From Pseudomonas sp. ERMR1:02 (GTDB lineage Bacteria; Pseudomonadota; Gammaproteobacteria; Pseudomonadales; Pseudomonadaceae), in the NCBI RefSeq assembly GCF_002277815.1, contig NZ_NKJI01000001.1, forward strand, positions 303,501 through 367,500: a stretch of 64,000 bases of DNA. The letters are read 5' to 3'. The notes under the pieces were generated by a model. It did no database searches and was not told the DNA's origin. It was given only the letters and a program-made list of their open reading frames with translations. Both the position numbers and the translations under genes were made by a program. Below, piece by piece: positions 1 to 8,949 of the stretch (position 1 is the stretch's first letter; the number at the start of each line of letters is the position of its first letter).

Positions 1-767
1 TCCGGACGGGCGCCGCGCCAGGCATAGATCGACTGGTCGTCGTCGCCCACCACGGTGAACTGGTTGCGTGAACCGATGAGCATCTTCACCAGCAGGTACT
101 GGCTGGCGTTGGTGTCCTGGTATTCATCCACCAGCAGGTAACGCACCTTGTTCTGCCACTTTTCCAGAATGTCGGCGTGCTCTTCGAACAGCTTCACTGG
201 CAGCAGGATCAGGTCGTCGAAGTCCACCGCGTTGAACGCCTTGAGTGTGCGTTGATAGTGGGTGTAGACGATGGCGGCGGTCTGTTCCTTGGGGTTGCGC
301 GCGTTTTCGAGGGCCTGGGCCGGCAAGATCAGTTCGTTTTTCCAGGCGCCGATCATGTTCTTGATCTCGTCGACGCCATCGTCGCCCGAGTATTCCTTCT
401 GCATGATGTCGGTCATCAAGGCCTTGACGTCGGTCTCGTCAAAGATCGAAAAACCCGGCTTGTAGCCCAGCCGCACATGTTCCTTGCGGATGATGTTCAG
501 GCCCAGGTTGTGGAAAGTGCAGACCGTCAGGCCGCGACCTTCACCGGCGCGCAGCAGAGTCCCGACCCGTTCCTTCATCTCGCGTGCGGCCTTATTGGTA
601 AAGGTCATGGCGACGATGTACTGGGCGCGGATGCCACAGTTCTGGATCAGGTGGGCAATCTTACGTGTGATCACGCTGGTCTTGCCGGAGCCTGCACCGG
701 CGAGCACCAAAAGAGGGCCGCCGACGTAGCTCACGGCTTCTTGCTGCCGGGGATTGAGTCGGGACAT
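1..767 (-). CDS. rep: ATP-dependent DNA helicase Rep (N-terminal part, cut by window edge)
   Basis: Superfamily 1A helicase that unwinds DNA 3'-5' and helps replication forks past obstacles. About 255 N-terminal residues lie in the window; the rest runs off the left edge. The start ATG gives MSRLNPRQQEAV, followed by Walker A in VLAGAGSGKT (about residues 20-29), then FTNKAAREMKER (motif Ia), LLVDEYQDTN (Walker B/motif II) and VVGDDDQSIYAWRGA (motif III). The opening resembles Rep (RLNPxQQ) more than UvrD or PcrA, and rep is the expected neighbour of the next gene in PAO1. A divergent promoter region of about 260 bp separates it from the EAL gene. Confidence 0.93.
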   Translation of the reverse strand, partial: MSRLNPRQQEAVSYVGGPLLVLAGAGSGKTSVITRKIAHLIQNCGIRAQYIVAMTFTNKAAREMKERVGTLLRAGEGRGLTVCTFHNLGLNIIRKEHVRLGYKPGFSIFDETDVKALMTDIMQKEYSGDDGVDEIKNMIGAWKNELILPAQALENARNPKEQTAAIVYTHYQRTLKAFNAVDFDDLILLPVKLFEEHADILEKWQNKVRYLLVDEYQDTNASQYLLVKMLIGSRNQFTVVGDDDQSIYAWRGARP

Positions 768-1031
768 AGGTAAATTCAGGAGTCAGTCACGAAATGGGCC
801 GGCATTTTAACAGGCTCGCAGAATTGTGCTGCTCTCTCCGACTTGTGACGTACAACGCGATCTCTAATTGCCGGTTTTGTTACTTTCACGCAGGATGCGC
901 AACGGATTAGCGGCTAATGTTCGTAATTCCGGATACAAAGGCCTCGTTTAATAACTGATGTCATTGGTCATTATTTATCAGCACGGCATAATGCCCGTCG
1001 CCTACATCTTTGCAGAGTCTAGGGAGCTAGC

Positions 1032-2705
1032 TTGTCTACGCCTGTCGAACCCTTGCGTTTGCTGCTACTGGCTGAAGAGCCGGCGTGGGCAGCGTTGTTG
1101 CGCGAGTGTCTGGCTCCGATGGGGAGCTCGGCCGTGCTCATCAGCGCGCCGAGTTGGGAGTCGGTCAGCAGTCTGTTCGATGACAACCGCAGCGCGGTGT
1201 TATTGACGATCCCGGCACTTCAGCCGGTGCCGGGCCGTTGCTGTCTGCCGACGGTGTTGCTGCTCGAACATGAGCCGCTGACCCCGCCCGATGGCGTGAG
1301 CGACTGGTTGGTACGCGACCATCTCGATCCCGGCATGCTGCGCCGTTGCCTGCGCCATGTGCGTGAGCGCGGCGTGCTGGAAACCACCCTGCAGCGCCTG
1401 GCCGAGCAAGACCCGCTGACCGGCATTGCCAATCGCCAGGGTTTCCAGACCTTGCTGACAGCGCGATTGGCAGAAAACGATGGGCGTGGTCTGGCGCTGG
1501 GCCACCTCGATCTCGACAACTTCCGTCACGCTAACGATGCCCTCGGCCATCAGGCCGGTGACCGTTTGATCCTGCAAGTGGTCGCGCGGCTCAAAAGCCA
1601 GCTTGAGGCCGGCGATCAACTGGCGCGACTGGGCAGCGACGAGTTCGCCTTGCTGATCGATACCCGCCGCGCGCCCCAGCGCGCCGAATGGATGGCCGAA
1701 CGCATCACTGAGGCGTTGGCCGAGCCCTATTGGGTCGATGGCGAAAGCCTGTTGATCGGCTCAAGCCTGGGTATCGCCCACGCTCGCGCCCAGGCCGGTG
1801 CCGACCCGTTGATGTGGCATGCGCACATCGCCATGCAACAGGCCAAGAGCACCCAGGGCTGCACCTTTCACATCTTCAATGAACGTATCAACCGCAATGC
1901 CCGCAGTGTCGCCGACCTCGAAACCGAGCTGCGCCGGGCGTTGCGCCGCGATGAGCTGGAACTGCATTACCAGCCAAGGCTGAATCTTGAGGACGGGCAA
2001 ATAGTCGGCCTCGAAGCGCTGGTGCGCTGGCGCCATGCCGAGCGTGGCTTGCTGCCTCCGAGCGAGTTCGTGCCTCTGGCCGAGCAAAGCGGTTTGATCG
2101 TGCCGCTCGGTTACTGGGTTATTTCCCGGGCCTTGCGCGACATGCAGGCGTTGCGCGAGCGTGGTTTGCCACCGTTGCACATGGCGATCAACCTGTCGTT
2201 CCGCCAGTTTCAGGACAGTCAATTGCTGTCGACGCTGAGCCGGCTGATTGCCGAGCGCGGCGTCGAGGCGCAATGGCTGGAGTTCGAACTGACTGAAACC
2301 GCGGTCATGCGCCGCAGCGATCTGGTCAAGCAGACCATGGATGCCCTCGGGCGCCTGGGCGTGCGCTTCTCCCTCGATGACTTCGGCACCGGGTTCTCAT
2401 CGTTCGTGCACCTCAACAGTCTGCCGATCACGTTGCTGAAAATCGACAAGAGCTTTGTCGGCGGCATGGAGCAACGGGAAGAGAACCGCAAACTGGTCCA
2501 CGCGATGATCAACCTGGCGCACAACCTCAACCTGGAAGTGGTTGCCGAAGGGGTGGAAACGCCGGAGCAGCTGGATCTGTTGCGTGGGTTTGATTGCGAT
2601 CAGGTGCAGGGATATCTGATCAGCAAGCCGTTGGCGTTGACGGACTTGGTTGAGTACCTGACGTTTGGCTCAAACCAGCAGTCAGCCCTGGAAGTGGTGG
2701 TTTAA
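1032..2705 (+). CDS. proE: GGDEF/EAL cyclic-di-GMP phosphodiesterase (ProE-like)
   Basis: Predicted to hydrolyse cyclic-di-GMP. 557 aa from a TTG start preceded by AGGGAG. The first ~115 residues resemble a degenerate receiver-like domain without a clear phosphoacceptor Asp. The GGDEF domain (about 125-285) reads GSDEF at 201-205, so its second Gly is lost and cyclase activity is doubtful. The EAL domain (about 300-550) looks complete: E328 in GLEALVRWRH, then ELTETAVM, DDFGTGFSS, KIDKSF, VVAEGVET and QGYLISKPL. Position beside rep matches P. aeruginosa PA5295 (ProE), which I recall as a phosphodiesterase affecting exopolysaccharide. The symbol is assigned by synteny and domain order, not by a database search. 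Confidence 0.87.
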   Translation: MSTPVEPLRLLLLAEEPAWAALLRECLAPMGSSAVLISAPSWESVSSLFDDNRSAVLLTIPALQPVPGRCCLPTVLLLEHEPLTPPDGVSDWLVRDHLDPGMLRRCLRHVRERGVLETTLQRLAEQDPLTGIANRQGFQTLLTARLAENDGRGLALGHLDLDNFRHANDALGHQAGDRLILQVVARLKSQLEAGDQLARLGSDEFALLIDTRRAPQRAEWMAERITEALAEPYWVDGESLLIGSSLGIAHARAQAGADPLMWHAHIAMQQAKSTQGCTFHIFNERINRNARSVADLETELRRALRRDELELHYQPRLNLEDGQIVGLEALVRWRHAERGLLPPSEFVPLAEQSGLIVPLGYWVISRALRDMQALRERGLPPLHMAINLSFRQFQDSQLLSTLSRLIAERGVEAQWLEFELTETAVMRRSDLVKQTMDALGRLGVRFSLDDFGTGFSSFVHLNSLPITLLKIDKSFVGGMEQREENRKLVHAMINLAHNLNLEVVAEGVETPEQLDLLRGFDCDQVQGYLISKPLALTDLVEYLTFGSNQQSALEVVV

Positions 2706-2713
2706 CGAGCCCC

Positions 2714-2819
2714 CTGTAGAAGCGAGCGGTGCGACGATTCGACTTGCCCGCGAAGGCCGTTACACGATTGATCAGGTACACCGCGTAACGGCCTTCGCGG
2801 GCAAGCCTCGCTCCTACAA
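2714..2819. repeat. REP palindrome pair (REPIN)
   Basis: Two inverted REP copies in the convergent gap between the EAL gene and the MATE gene. The inner arms share GCGAAGGCCGTTAC and its complement around a short AT-richer spacer; the outer arms end in the GTAG(G/A)AGCGAG-type core. Confidence 0.85.
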
Positions 2820-2826
2820 CGGGATC

Positions 2827-4224
2827 TCAGTCAGGCTGAGCCATCTGGAAACCACCCTGCGCAGCAGGCTCCCGTCGAATCATCCGCTTCATTTTCCACT
2901 CAAACGCCAGCGTCAAACCCACCGCCGCGAACGCCAGACCCAGTGCCAGACCCCACCAGACGCCCGTCGGCCCCCAGTGCAAATGGAAAGCCATCCACCA
3001 CGCCGCTGGCGCGCCAATCAGCCAATAGCAGCCCAAGCCGACCAGGAAAGTGGTCTTGGCGTCCTTGAGTCCGCGAATACAGCCCATGGCGATGGTTTGC
3101 GTGCCGTCGAACAGCTCGAACCATGCGGCCACTGCCAGCAGGCTCACCGCCAGATTGATAACCTCGCGGAACGCCGGATCGTTGTGGTCCAGGAACAGGC
3201 CGATCAATTGGTTCGGCAGCAGCCAGAACACCATCGCAAAGCACAACATCGACGCTGCACCGAAGGCGATGCCGACCCGCCCGGCCAGTCGCGCATCGAG
3301 CAGTTGCCCGGCGCCGTAATGCTGGCCGATGCGCATGGTAATCGCATAGGAAATCCCCGCCGGAACCATGAACGCCACCGAAACGATCTGCAGAGCGATC
3401 TGGTGCGCCCCCAGTTGCGTACTGCCCATGGTGCCCATGCACAGCGCCGCGAACGCAAACAGCCCGACCTCCACCGCGTAGGTACCACCAATCGGCAGGC
3501 CCAGGCGCCACAACTCCTTCAGGTATTGCCGGTTGAGCCGCAGCAGCCCCTGACGCAACGGGTAAGCGTCGTAAGCCGGGTGCCGGCGAATGTGCCATGC
3601 CAGCGCCAGCGCCATGAGATTGGCCACGATCGCCGTGACCAGGCCTATACCCACCAGGCCCATTTTTGGCAGACCGAACATCCCGGTAATCAACGCGTAG
3701 TTGAGCAGGAAGTTGGCTACCGTACCGCCCAGGCTGATGACCATCACTGGCGTCGCACGGCCGATGGCGCTGGTGAAGCCACGCAAGGCCATGAAACTCA
3801 GGTAGCCGGGCAGGGCGAACGGCAGGAGCAAGAGGAATTGTCCGGCGGCCTGGACGTTGGTTTCAGTCTGGCCGAGCAGTAGCAATACCGGTTTGAGGTT
3901 CCACAACAGTAGCCCGCCGCCCAGCGCCATCAACCACGCCAGCCACAACCCGGCCTGGGTCAGCCGCGCAGCGCCGACGATATCGCCCGCGCCCTGACGG
4001 ATCGCCACCAGAGTACCGACCGCAGCAATCACGCCGATGCAGAAAATCGACACGAACGAATAGGTCGCCACACCGAGCCCACCACCGGCCAGCGCCTCGG
4101 GACTGAGGCGCGCCATCATCAAGGTGTCGGTGAGGACCATCAGCATGTGCGCCAACTGCGAGGCAATCAACGGCCCCGCCAGCCGCAGGATGGCCCAGAG
4201 TTCAATACGTGCTGGATGCTGCAT
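2827..4224 (-). CDS. MATE family multidrug efflux transporter (NorM-like)
   Basis: Inner-membrane cation-coupled exporter of the MATE family. About 465 aa with twelve hydrophobic segments in two six-helix halves; the N-terminal RLAGPLIASQLAHMLMVLTDTLMMARL and the second-half GIPxxG-like stretches are typical. I prefer the ATG at 4224 (MQHPARIELW); in-frame ATG 4230 and GTG 4233 are alternatives because no strong ribosome binding site decides. Synteny with PA5294. It diverges from the LysR gene, leaving about 170 bp for both promoters; regulation by that LysR protein is possible but not shown. Confidence 0.9.
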   Translation of the reverse strand: MQHPARIELWAILRLAGPLIASQLAHMLMVLTDTLMMARLSPEALAGGGLGVATYSFVSIFCIGVIAAVGTLVAIRQGAGDIVGAARLTQAGLWLAWLMALGGGLLLWNLKPVLLLLGQTETNVQAAGQFLLLLPFALPGYLSFMALRGFTSAIGRATPVMVISLGGTVANFLLNYALITGMFGLPKMGLVGIGLVTAIVANLMALALAWHIRRHPAYDAYPLRQGLLRLNRQYLKELWRLGLPIGGTYAVEVGLFAFAALCMGTMGSTQLGAHQIALQIVSVAFMVPAGISYAITMRIGQHYGAGQLLDARLAGRVGIAFGAASMLCFAMVFWLLPNQLIGLFLDHNDPAFREVINLAVSLLAVAAWFELFDGTQTIAMGCIRGLKDAKTTFLVGLGCYWLIGAPAAWWMAFHLHWGPTGVWWGLALGLAFAAVGLTLAFEWKMKRMIRREPAAQGGFQMAQPD

Positions 4225-4392
4225 GGTCATCACGCTCGGCTATTCAGGTAAAAAACCAAAGAGAACAGGAAAGCGCCGATTCTCGGCGCTCTGCGGGCGT
4301 TGCACAAAGGGATAATAAGGATGGATAGCATGATTCAAACTCATGCAGAGATTTCTGGTAGGGTTGCCGGATCCTGCTGTAGGAGTATTCCG

Positions 4393-5313
4393 ATGTCACG
4401 TCGTCTTCCTCCCTTGTATGCCCTGCGCGCATTCGAAGCGGCGGCGCGGCACAGTTCGTTCACCCGTGCCGCCGAAGAACTGTCGATTACCCAGAGTGCG
4501 GTCAGTCGGCATATTCGTACCCTCGAAGAGCATTTTGCCTGCCGCTTGTTTCACCGCAGCGGCCGCAACTTGCAACTGACCGAGTCGGCCCGATTGCTGT
4601 TGCCGGGCATTCGTGAAGGTTTCACTGCCCTTGAACGGGCCTGCAATACCTTGCGCGCCGAAGACGACATCTTGCGCATGAAAGCCCCGTCGACCTTGAC
4701 CATGCGCTGGTTGCTGGCGCGCCTCAGTCGCTTCCGCCATCTGCAGCCGGGTAACGAAGTGCAATTGACCAGCGCCTGGATGGACGTTGATTCCGTGGAC
4801 TTCAACGAGGAGCCGTTTGACTGTGCGGTGTTGTTGAGCAACGGACATTTCCCACCGGACTGGGAGGCGAGTTACCTGTTCCCTGAGGAATTGATACCGG
4901 TGGGTGCGCCCAACCTGCCGAGCGATCAGCCTTGGGACGTTACGCGCCTGGCCAACACCGAACTGCTGCACCCTACGCCGGACCGGCGCGACTGGCGCAA
5001 TTGGCTGGAGCGTATGGGCCTGGCCGAACAGGTGTCGCTCAAGGGCGGGCAGGTGTTCGACACGTTGGAGTTGGGCATGATCGCTGCCGCCCGAGGCTAT
5101 GGCGTATCCATGGGCGATTTGCTGATGGTGGCCGAAGATGTAGCGCAAGGCCGGTTGAGCTTGCCCTGGCCGACGGCCGTTGCCAGTGGTGAGAAATATT
5201 TCCTGGTCTGGCCGAAAACCCGTCCCGGCGGTGAGCGCATGCGCCGGCTCAGCGACTTTCTGCAAGGCGAAGTCCAGGCCATGGAATTGCCGGATGTCGT
5301 GCACCTGAGCTGA
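4393..5313 (+). CDS. LysR-family transcriptional regulator
   Basis: 306 aa from the ATG at 4393, chosen because AGGAG (4381-4385) sits seven bases upstream; a longer in-frame extension lacks such a site. N-terminal winged helix (about 1-65) with the LysR pattern LRAFEAAARHSSFTRAAEEL and QSAVSRHIRTLEE; the remainder is the two-lobe periplasmic-binding-like effector domain. Sequence style (PLYALRAFEAAARH) is that of the GcvA subgroup. Divergent from the MATE pump and syntenic with PA5293. Ligand unknown. Translation resumes in frame after its stop into an unexplained 60-codon open stretch (see next entry). Confidence 0.9.
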   Translation: MSRRLPPLYALRAFEAAARHSSFTRAAEELSITQSAVSRHIRTLEEHFACRLFHRSGRNLQLTESARLLLPGIREGFTALERACNTLRAEDDILRMKAPSTLTMRWLLARLSRFRHLQPGNEVQLTSAWMDVDSVDFNEEPFDCAVLLSNGHFPPDWEASYLFPEELIPVGAPNLPSDQPWDVTRLANTELLHPTPDRRDWRNWLERMGLAEQVSLKGGQVFDTLELGMIAAARGYGVSMGDLLMVAEDVAQGRLSLPWPTAVASGEKYFLVWPKTRPGGERMRRLSDFLQGEVQAMELPDVVHLS

Positions 5314-5505
5314 ATCGATGAAGCTTCAGCAATTGCGGCCTTGAGCTATATCCCGGCGCGCTTCAGTGCGGGTCTGAGCGTGCACCCGGATGAGCCGGTA
5401 GCCGTGGCGGGGACGCAGGAACCTGGCCTGCACCTGAGCAACAGCTTCAAGGAAGTGGACGAGTTCAAGCAGATGACCGCAGGCGTGGTTGAGCGCTTCC
5501 GTTGA
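5314..5505 (+). pseudogene. Possible 3' remnant of a lost gene
   Basis: Immediately after the LysR stop, and in the same frame, 63 sense codons run to a TGA at 5503. The peptide has a soluble-protein look (PARFSAGLSVHPDEPVAVAG, then NSFKEVDEFKQMTAGVV). There is no ribosome binding site or good start. In PAO1 the genes after this regulator are, as I recall, a phosphorylcholine phosphatase and a choline transporter, absent here, so this may be the tail of a deleted gene. I do not recognise the family. Confidence 0.35.
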
Positions 5506-5613
5506 CGCGCGATCGGTTTTTTTCCGGCATGAGTTGGTTATGTCACTTTTGTGCTTGATGAATCGTTTCAGCAAGTTTATAAAAATGGCACAACTCCAAG
5601 AAAGGCGCTTGCC

Positions 5614-6828
5614 ATGACTTCCCTGAAATTCATCACCGCGCTCGGCGCGCTTGCTGCTTCTTCCCACGCCATGGCATGGGATTACGTCTTGCTCGACACG
5701 AACAGAGCGGCTCAAAACTGGACAATCACCAGCCAGGAACTCGGGGTAAAAACCGACAAACCGTTCGCCGTGACCCTGCGAACCTTGCATGGCGGCCGGC
5801 AAGAGGGCGTCAGCATCGTCGACATCGATAACGGCACGATGAAACTCTCGGTCGTGCCGACTCGCGGAATGAACGTCCTGCAGGCATCTGTAGGCGATGT
5901 GCGCATGGGCTGGGATTCGCCGGTCAAAGAAGTGGTCAACCCATCCTTCATTGAGCTCAACGGACGCGGCGGATTGGGCTGGCTGGAAGGCTTCAACGAA
6001 CTGGTCACCCGCTGCGGCTATGAGTGGGTCGGCCATCCGGGTATGGACAACGGCGAGTTGCTGACCCTGCATGGTCGCGCCGCCAATATCCCGGCCAGCA
6101 CAGTCACTCTGCACATTGACGAAAAACCTCCATATGCCATTACCCTGCGTGGCGAGTTAAAAGAGCAGGCGTTCAAGAAAGTCGATTTCTCTGTTGCGAC
6201 CGAACTGGTCACCGAACCGGGCAGTGTGAGCTTCACCCTCCACGACACGCTGACCAACAACGGCGACTACCCGAAGGAATACCAGGCGCTGTACCACAGT
6301 AACTTCAGCACTCCATTCCTAGAGCAGGGCGCCCGCTTCGCGGCACCCGTCAAGCAGGTATCGCCGTTCAACGACAAGGCCAAAGGTGACCTGCCGGACT
6401 GGCAGACTTACCGCGCGCCGACCAAGGATTACGACGAGACGGTTTACAACGTCGTGCCATATGCCGATGCCAAGGGCGATACCCTGACGGTCCTGCACAA
6501 CAAGGCGGGCAGCCTCGGTATATCGCTCGGCTTCAGCACGCAAACGTTGCCCGTGTTTTCTCTATGGAAAAACACCGATACCCAAGGCCAGGGCTATGTC
6601 ACAGGTCTTGAACCGGGAACCAGTTTTTCCTACAACCGGCGTTATCAGCGGCCACTGGGTCTGGTGCCGACGATTGCACCGCAGGAGCAGAAAAAGTTCC
6701 AGATCAGCTACAGCTTGCTGGCGGACAAGAGCGCTGTGGACAAGGCGCTGAAACGGGTGAGCGAGATTCAGGACGGACGGGAAACCGAGGTACGGCAGAC
6801 GCCTTTGGTGGATCTCACCAAGGAGTAA
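5614..6828 (+). CDS. Secreted aldose 1-epimerase-like protein (DUF4432)
   Basis: 404 aa from the ATG at 5614, preceded by AAGAAAGG. Signal peptide: MTSLKFITALGALAASSHAMA, with cleavage expected after AMA. The rest resembles the DUF4432 group of galactose-mutarotase-like beta-sandwich proteins: VVPTRGMNVLQA, a WLEGFNELVTRCG block, LHGRAANIPA, and a late TGLEPGTSF block. The family is thought to bind or epimerise sugars; substrate unknown. An alternative upstream start at 5551 would bury the signal peptide and is less likely. Flanked by LysR and comM; no operon partner. Confidence 0.85.
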   Translation: MTSLKFITALGALAASSHAMAWDYVLLDTNRAAQNWTITSQELGVKTDKPFAVTLRTLHGGRQEGVSIVDIDNGTMKLSVVPTRGMNVLQASVGDVRMGWDSPVKEVVNPSFIELNGRGGLGWLEGFNELVTRCGYEWVGHPGMDNGELLTLHGRAANIPASTVTLHIDEKPPYAITLRGELKEQAFKKVDFSVATELVTEPGSVSFTLHDTLTNNGDYPKEYQALYHSNFSTPFLEQGARFAAPVKQVSPFNDKAKGDLPDWQTYRAPTKDYDETVYNVVPYADAKGDTLTVLHNKAGSLGISLGFSTQTLPVFSLWKNTDTQGQGYVTGLEPGTSFSYNRRYQRPLGLVPTIAPQEQKKFQISYSLLADKSAVDKALKRVSEIQDGRETEVRQTPLVDLTKE

Positions 6829-6833
6829 TCCAA

Positions 6834-8327
6834 TCAGCCGGAGGTAGGTCGGTATTGCAGCGCTTCAGCCAGATGATCACGAGTGATGTCATCGACTTGC
6901 TCAAGGTCCGCCAGAGTCCGCGCGACTTTGAGCAGTCGATGCGCTGACCTCAGGGATAAGGTCAGTCGTTCACACGCGGTTTCCAGCCACGTCTCGTCGA
7001 CTGCGGACAACTGGCAGTGGCGGCGCAGACCCGGCAGATCGAGAAAGGCGTTGGCGCAGCCCTGGCGTTTGTGTTGCCGTTCTCTGGCATCTGCGACCCG
7101 CTGCGCAGCAGTGGCGGAGTCATCACCGGGTTTGAGCGCAGGATTCAAAGCTGTGGCTTCCCGAGCGACGGTCAGGTGCAAATCGATGCGATCCAGCAAA
7201 GGTCCTGACAGTTTGTTGCGATAGCGTTGGACCATGTCGGGCGTACAGGAGCAGCGACCAGTCGGTTCGCCAAGATATCCACAAGGGCAGGGATTCATGG
7301 CGGCGACCAGTTGAAAGCGCGCTGGAAATCGCACGCGATCCTTGGCCCTCGATATCACGATATTCCCGGATTCCAGCGGTTCGCGCAGCACCTCCAGTAC
7401 CTTGCGATCAAACTCCGGCAGTTCGTCCAGAAACAGGACGCCATGATGAGCGAGGGTGATTTCGCCGGGCTGTGGTTTCGAGCCGCCCCCTACCAGCGCA
7501 GGCCCGGATGCCGAATGATGAGGCTGACGAAACGGTCGCTGCGGCCAATGGCTCAGCGACGAGCAACTGACGACCGACTGAATCGCCGCCACCTCCAGCG
7601 CTTCGCTTTCGGCCAGCGGCGGCAGCAGCCCTGGCAGGCGACTCGCCAACAGCGTTTTTCCTGTTCCCGGCGGCCCGCTGAACAACAGGTTGTGAGCGCC
7701 CGCGGCGGCAATCAGCAACGCCCGCTTGGCCGCGAGTTGTCCCTGCACTTCATTCAAGTCGGGATAAGGTTTGCTGACGTAGAGCAGGCCATTGGAAACA
7801 TAAGGCGCAATCGGTGTATGCCCGTTGAAATGCGCGACGGCCTCAAGTAAATGATCCACCGCAATCACTTTCAATCCCGAAGCCAGGCACGCTTCTTCGG
7901 CGTTCGCGCGAGGCACCATCAACCAGCGCCCGGCCTTGCGCGCCGCCAGCGCCGCCGGCAACACGCCCCGAACCGCCCGCACGGCGCCCGATAATGCCAG
8001 CTCCCCAAGGCATTCCACATCATCGAGCGTCAACGTCGGCACTTGAACGCTGGCGGAAAGAATCCCCAAGGCAATCGCCAGATCGAACCGCCCGCCATCC
8101 TTGGGTAAATCCGCCGGGGCCAGATTCAGCGTTATGCGCCGCGCCGGGAATTGCAGGCCGGAATTGATAATTGCGCTACGCACCCGATCCTTGCTCTCCT
8201 TCACCGCCGCCTCGGGAAGGCCGACCATGGTTAGCGACGGCAAGCCATTGGCCAGATGGACTTCAACGGTGACAGCGGGCGCATCCACACCAATCTGGGC
8301 GCGGCTGTGGACGATGGAGAGGGACAT
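6834..8327 (-). CDS. comM: ComM/YifB family Mg-chelatase-like AAA+ ATPase
   Basis: 497 aa. The ATG at 8327 follows AAGGAA and gives MSLSIVHSRAQIGVDAPAV, the conserved start of this family. N-terminal Lon-protease-like ChlI fold (about 1-170), then a Mg-chelatase AAA+ module with Walker A LLFSGPPGTGKT (about 215-226), Walker B GVLFLDELPEF, and the zinc-type CPCGYLGEPTGRCSC segment; a C-terminal lid ends the protein. ComM forms a hexameric branch-migration helicase used in natural transformation. Synteny with PA5290. Its stop lies six bases from that of the converging DUF4432 gene. Confidence 0.94.
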   Translation of the reverse strand: MSLSIVHSRAQIGVDAPAVTVEVHLANGLPSLTMVGLPEAAVKESKDRVRSAIINSGLQFPARRITLNLAPADLPKDGGRFDLAIALGILSASVQVPTLTLDDVECLGELALSGAVRAVRGVLPAALAARKAGRWLMVPRANAEEACLASGLKVIAVDHLLEAVAHFNGHTPIAPYVSNGLLYVSKPYPDLNEVQGQLAAKRALLIAAAGAHNLLFSGPPGTGKTLLASRLPGLLPPLAESEALEVAAIQSVVSCSSLSHWPQRPFRQPHHSASGPALVGGGSKPQPGEITLAHHGVLFLDELPEFDRKVLEVLREPLESGNIVISRAKDRVRFPARFQLVAAMNPCPCGYLGEPTGRCSCTPDMVQRYRNKLSGPLLDRIDLHLTVAREATALNPALKPGDDSATAAQRVADARERQHKRQGCANAFLDLPGLRRHCQLSAVDETWLETACERLTLSLRSAHRLLKVARTLADLEQVDDITRDHLAEALQYRPTSG

Positions 8328-8463
8328 GGTCGTTCCTTGAGATGACGGAGGCCGCTTCCTGCGGTTCTTGAAGGGTAGTCGGGGGAGGAGATTTCGGCGG
8401 TGTGGGTGAAGGGGCAAATTTTCACTGGATGTTGCATGTATGAAGCAGGCTGATGGCGAGACA

Positions 8464-8493
8464 CAAAAAAACCGCCATTCAGACGGTTTCTTT
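8464..8493 (-). terminator. Rho-independent terminator
   Basis: On the minus strand AAACCG pairs with CGGTTT across a nine-base loop and runs into seven T. It lies just beyond the stop of the 56-aa minus-strand gene and supports that gene being a real transcription unit. Confidence 0.65.
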
Positions 8494-8506
8494 CACGACA
8501 AAATAG

Positions 8507-8677
8507 TCAATTTCTTCCACCAGCTAACCAACCACCTGGCTCAAGCTCTTTACCGCGCGCGAGGCCGACTTCAATAATCCGTCGTTGATTGGCCGATAAG
8601 TCTCCAGCCAGGCGACGTGCTTCAGCGTGGAACTCAACAATTTGTAGCAGCTTCGCCTTTCGCTTTTTTGGGCTCAT
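8507..8677 (-). CDS. Small basic hypothetical protein, 56 aa
   Basis: From the ATG at 8677, with AAGG seven bases upstream, the peptide opens MSPKKRKAKLLQIVEFHAEA and continues with a helix-rich, charged body ending in GGWLAGGRN. There is no membrane segment or cysteine. A clear ribosome binding site and a terminator 14 bp after the stop argue for expression. The family is not recognised; the basic N-terminus would fit nucleic-acid binding, but that is only a guess. It sits alone between comM and the antirepressor-like gene. Confidence 0.6.
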   Translation of the reverse strand: MSPKKRKAKLLQIVEFHAEARRLAGDLSANQRRIIEVGLARGKELEPGGWLAGGRN

Positions 8678-8835
8678 ACACACACCTTGTCTGTCGAATA
8701 TCAAGACCAATAGCGTAAAGGAACGAGTGTGAGCTGATAAATCAGGCCGAAGAGCTACTTTTGTAGGACCGTGCCGAGATAGCTGAAGGACGTCGGTGAA
8801 AGCGTGCGGACGGAGCGAGCCCGGCCAATGCCGCC

Positions 8836-8936
8836 TGTAGGAGCGAGCCTGCTCGCGAAAAATTCGAATGCACCGCTGAGCATCTGGGTTTACGCGTTAT
8901 CGTTCACGACCATCGCTGGCAAGCCAGCTCCTACAG
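8836..8936. repeat. REP pair with diverged arms
   Basis: Left arm is the GAGCCTGCTCGCG variant, right arm the CTGGCAAGCCAGCTCC variant, so the two halves belong to different subfamilies. Lies in the 272-bp gap between the 56-aa gene and the antirepressor-like gene, in which I see nothing else. Confidence 0.75.
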
Positions 8937-8949
8937 TGGATTATCTCGC

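Noticed and set aside
2665-3882. 405-codon plus-strand open frame across the MATE gene
   Set aside because: Arg/Gln/His-rich translation of the reverse of a membrane-protein gene.
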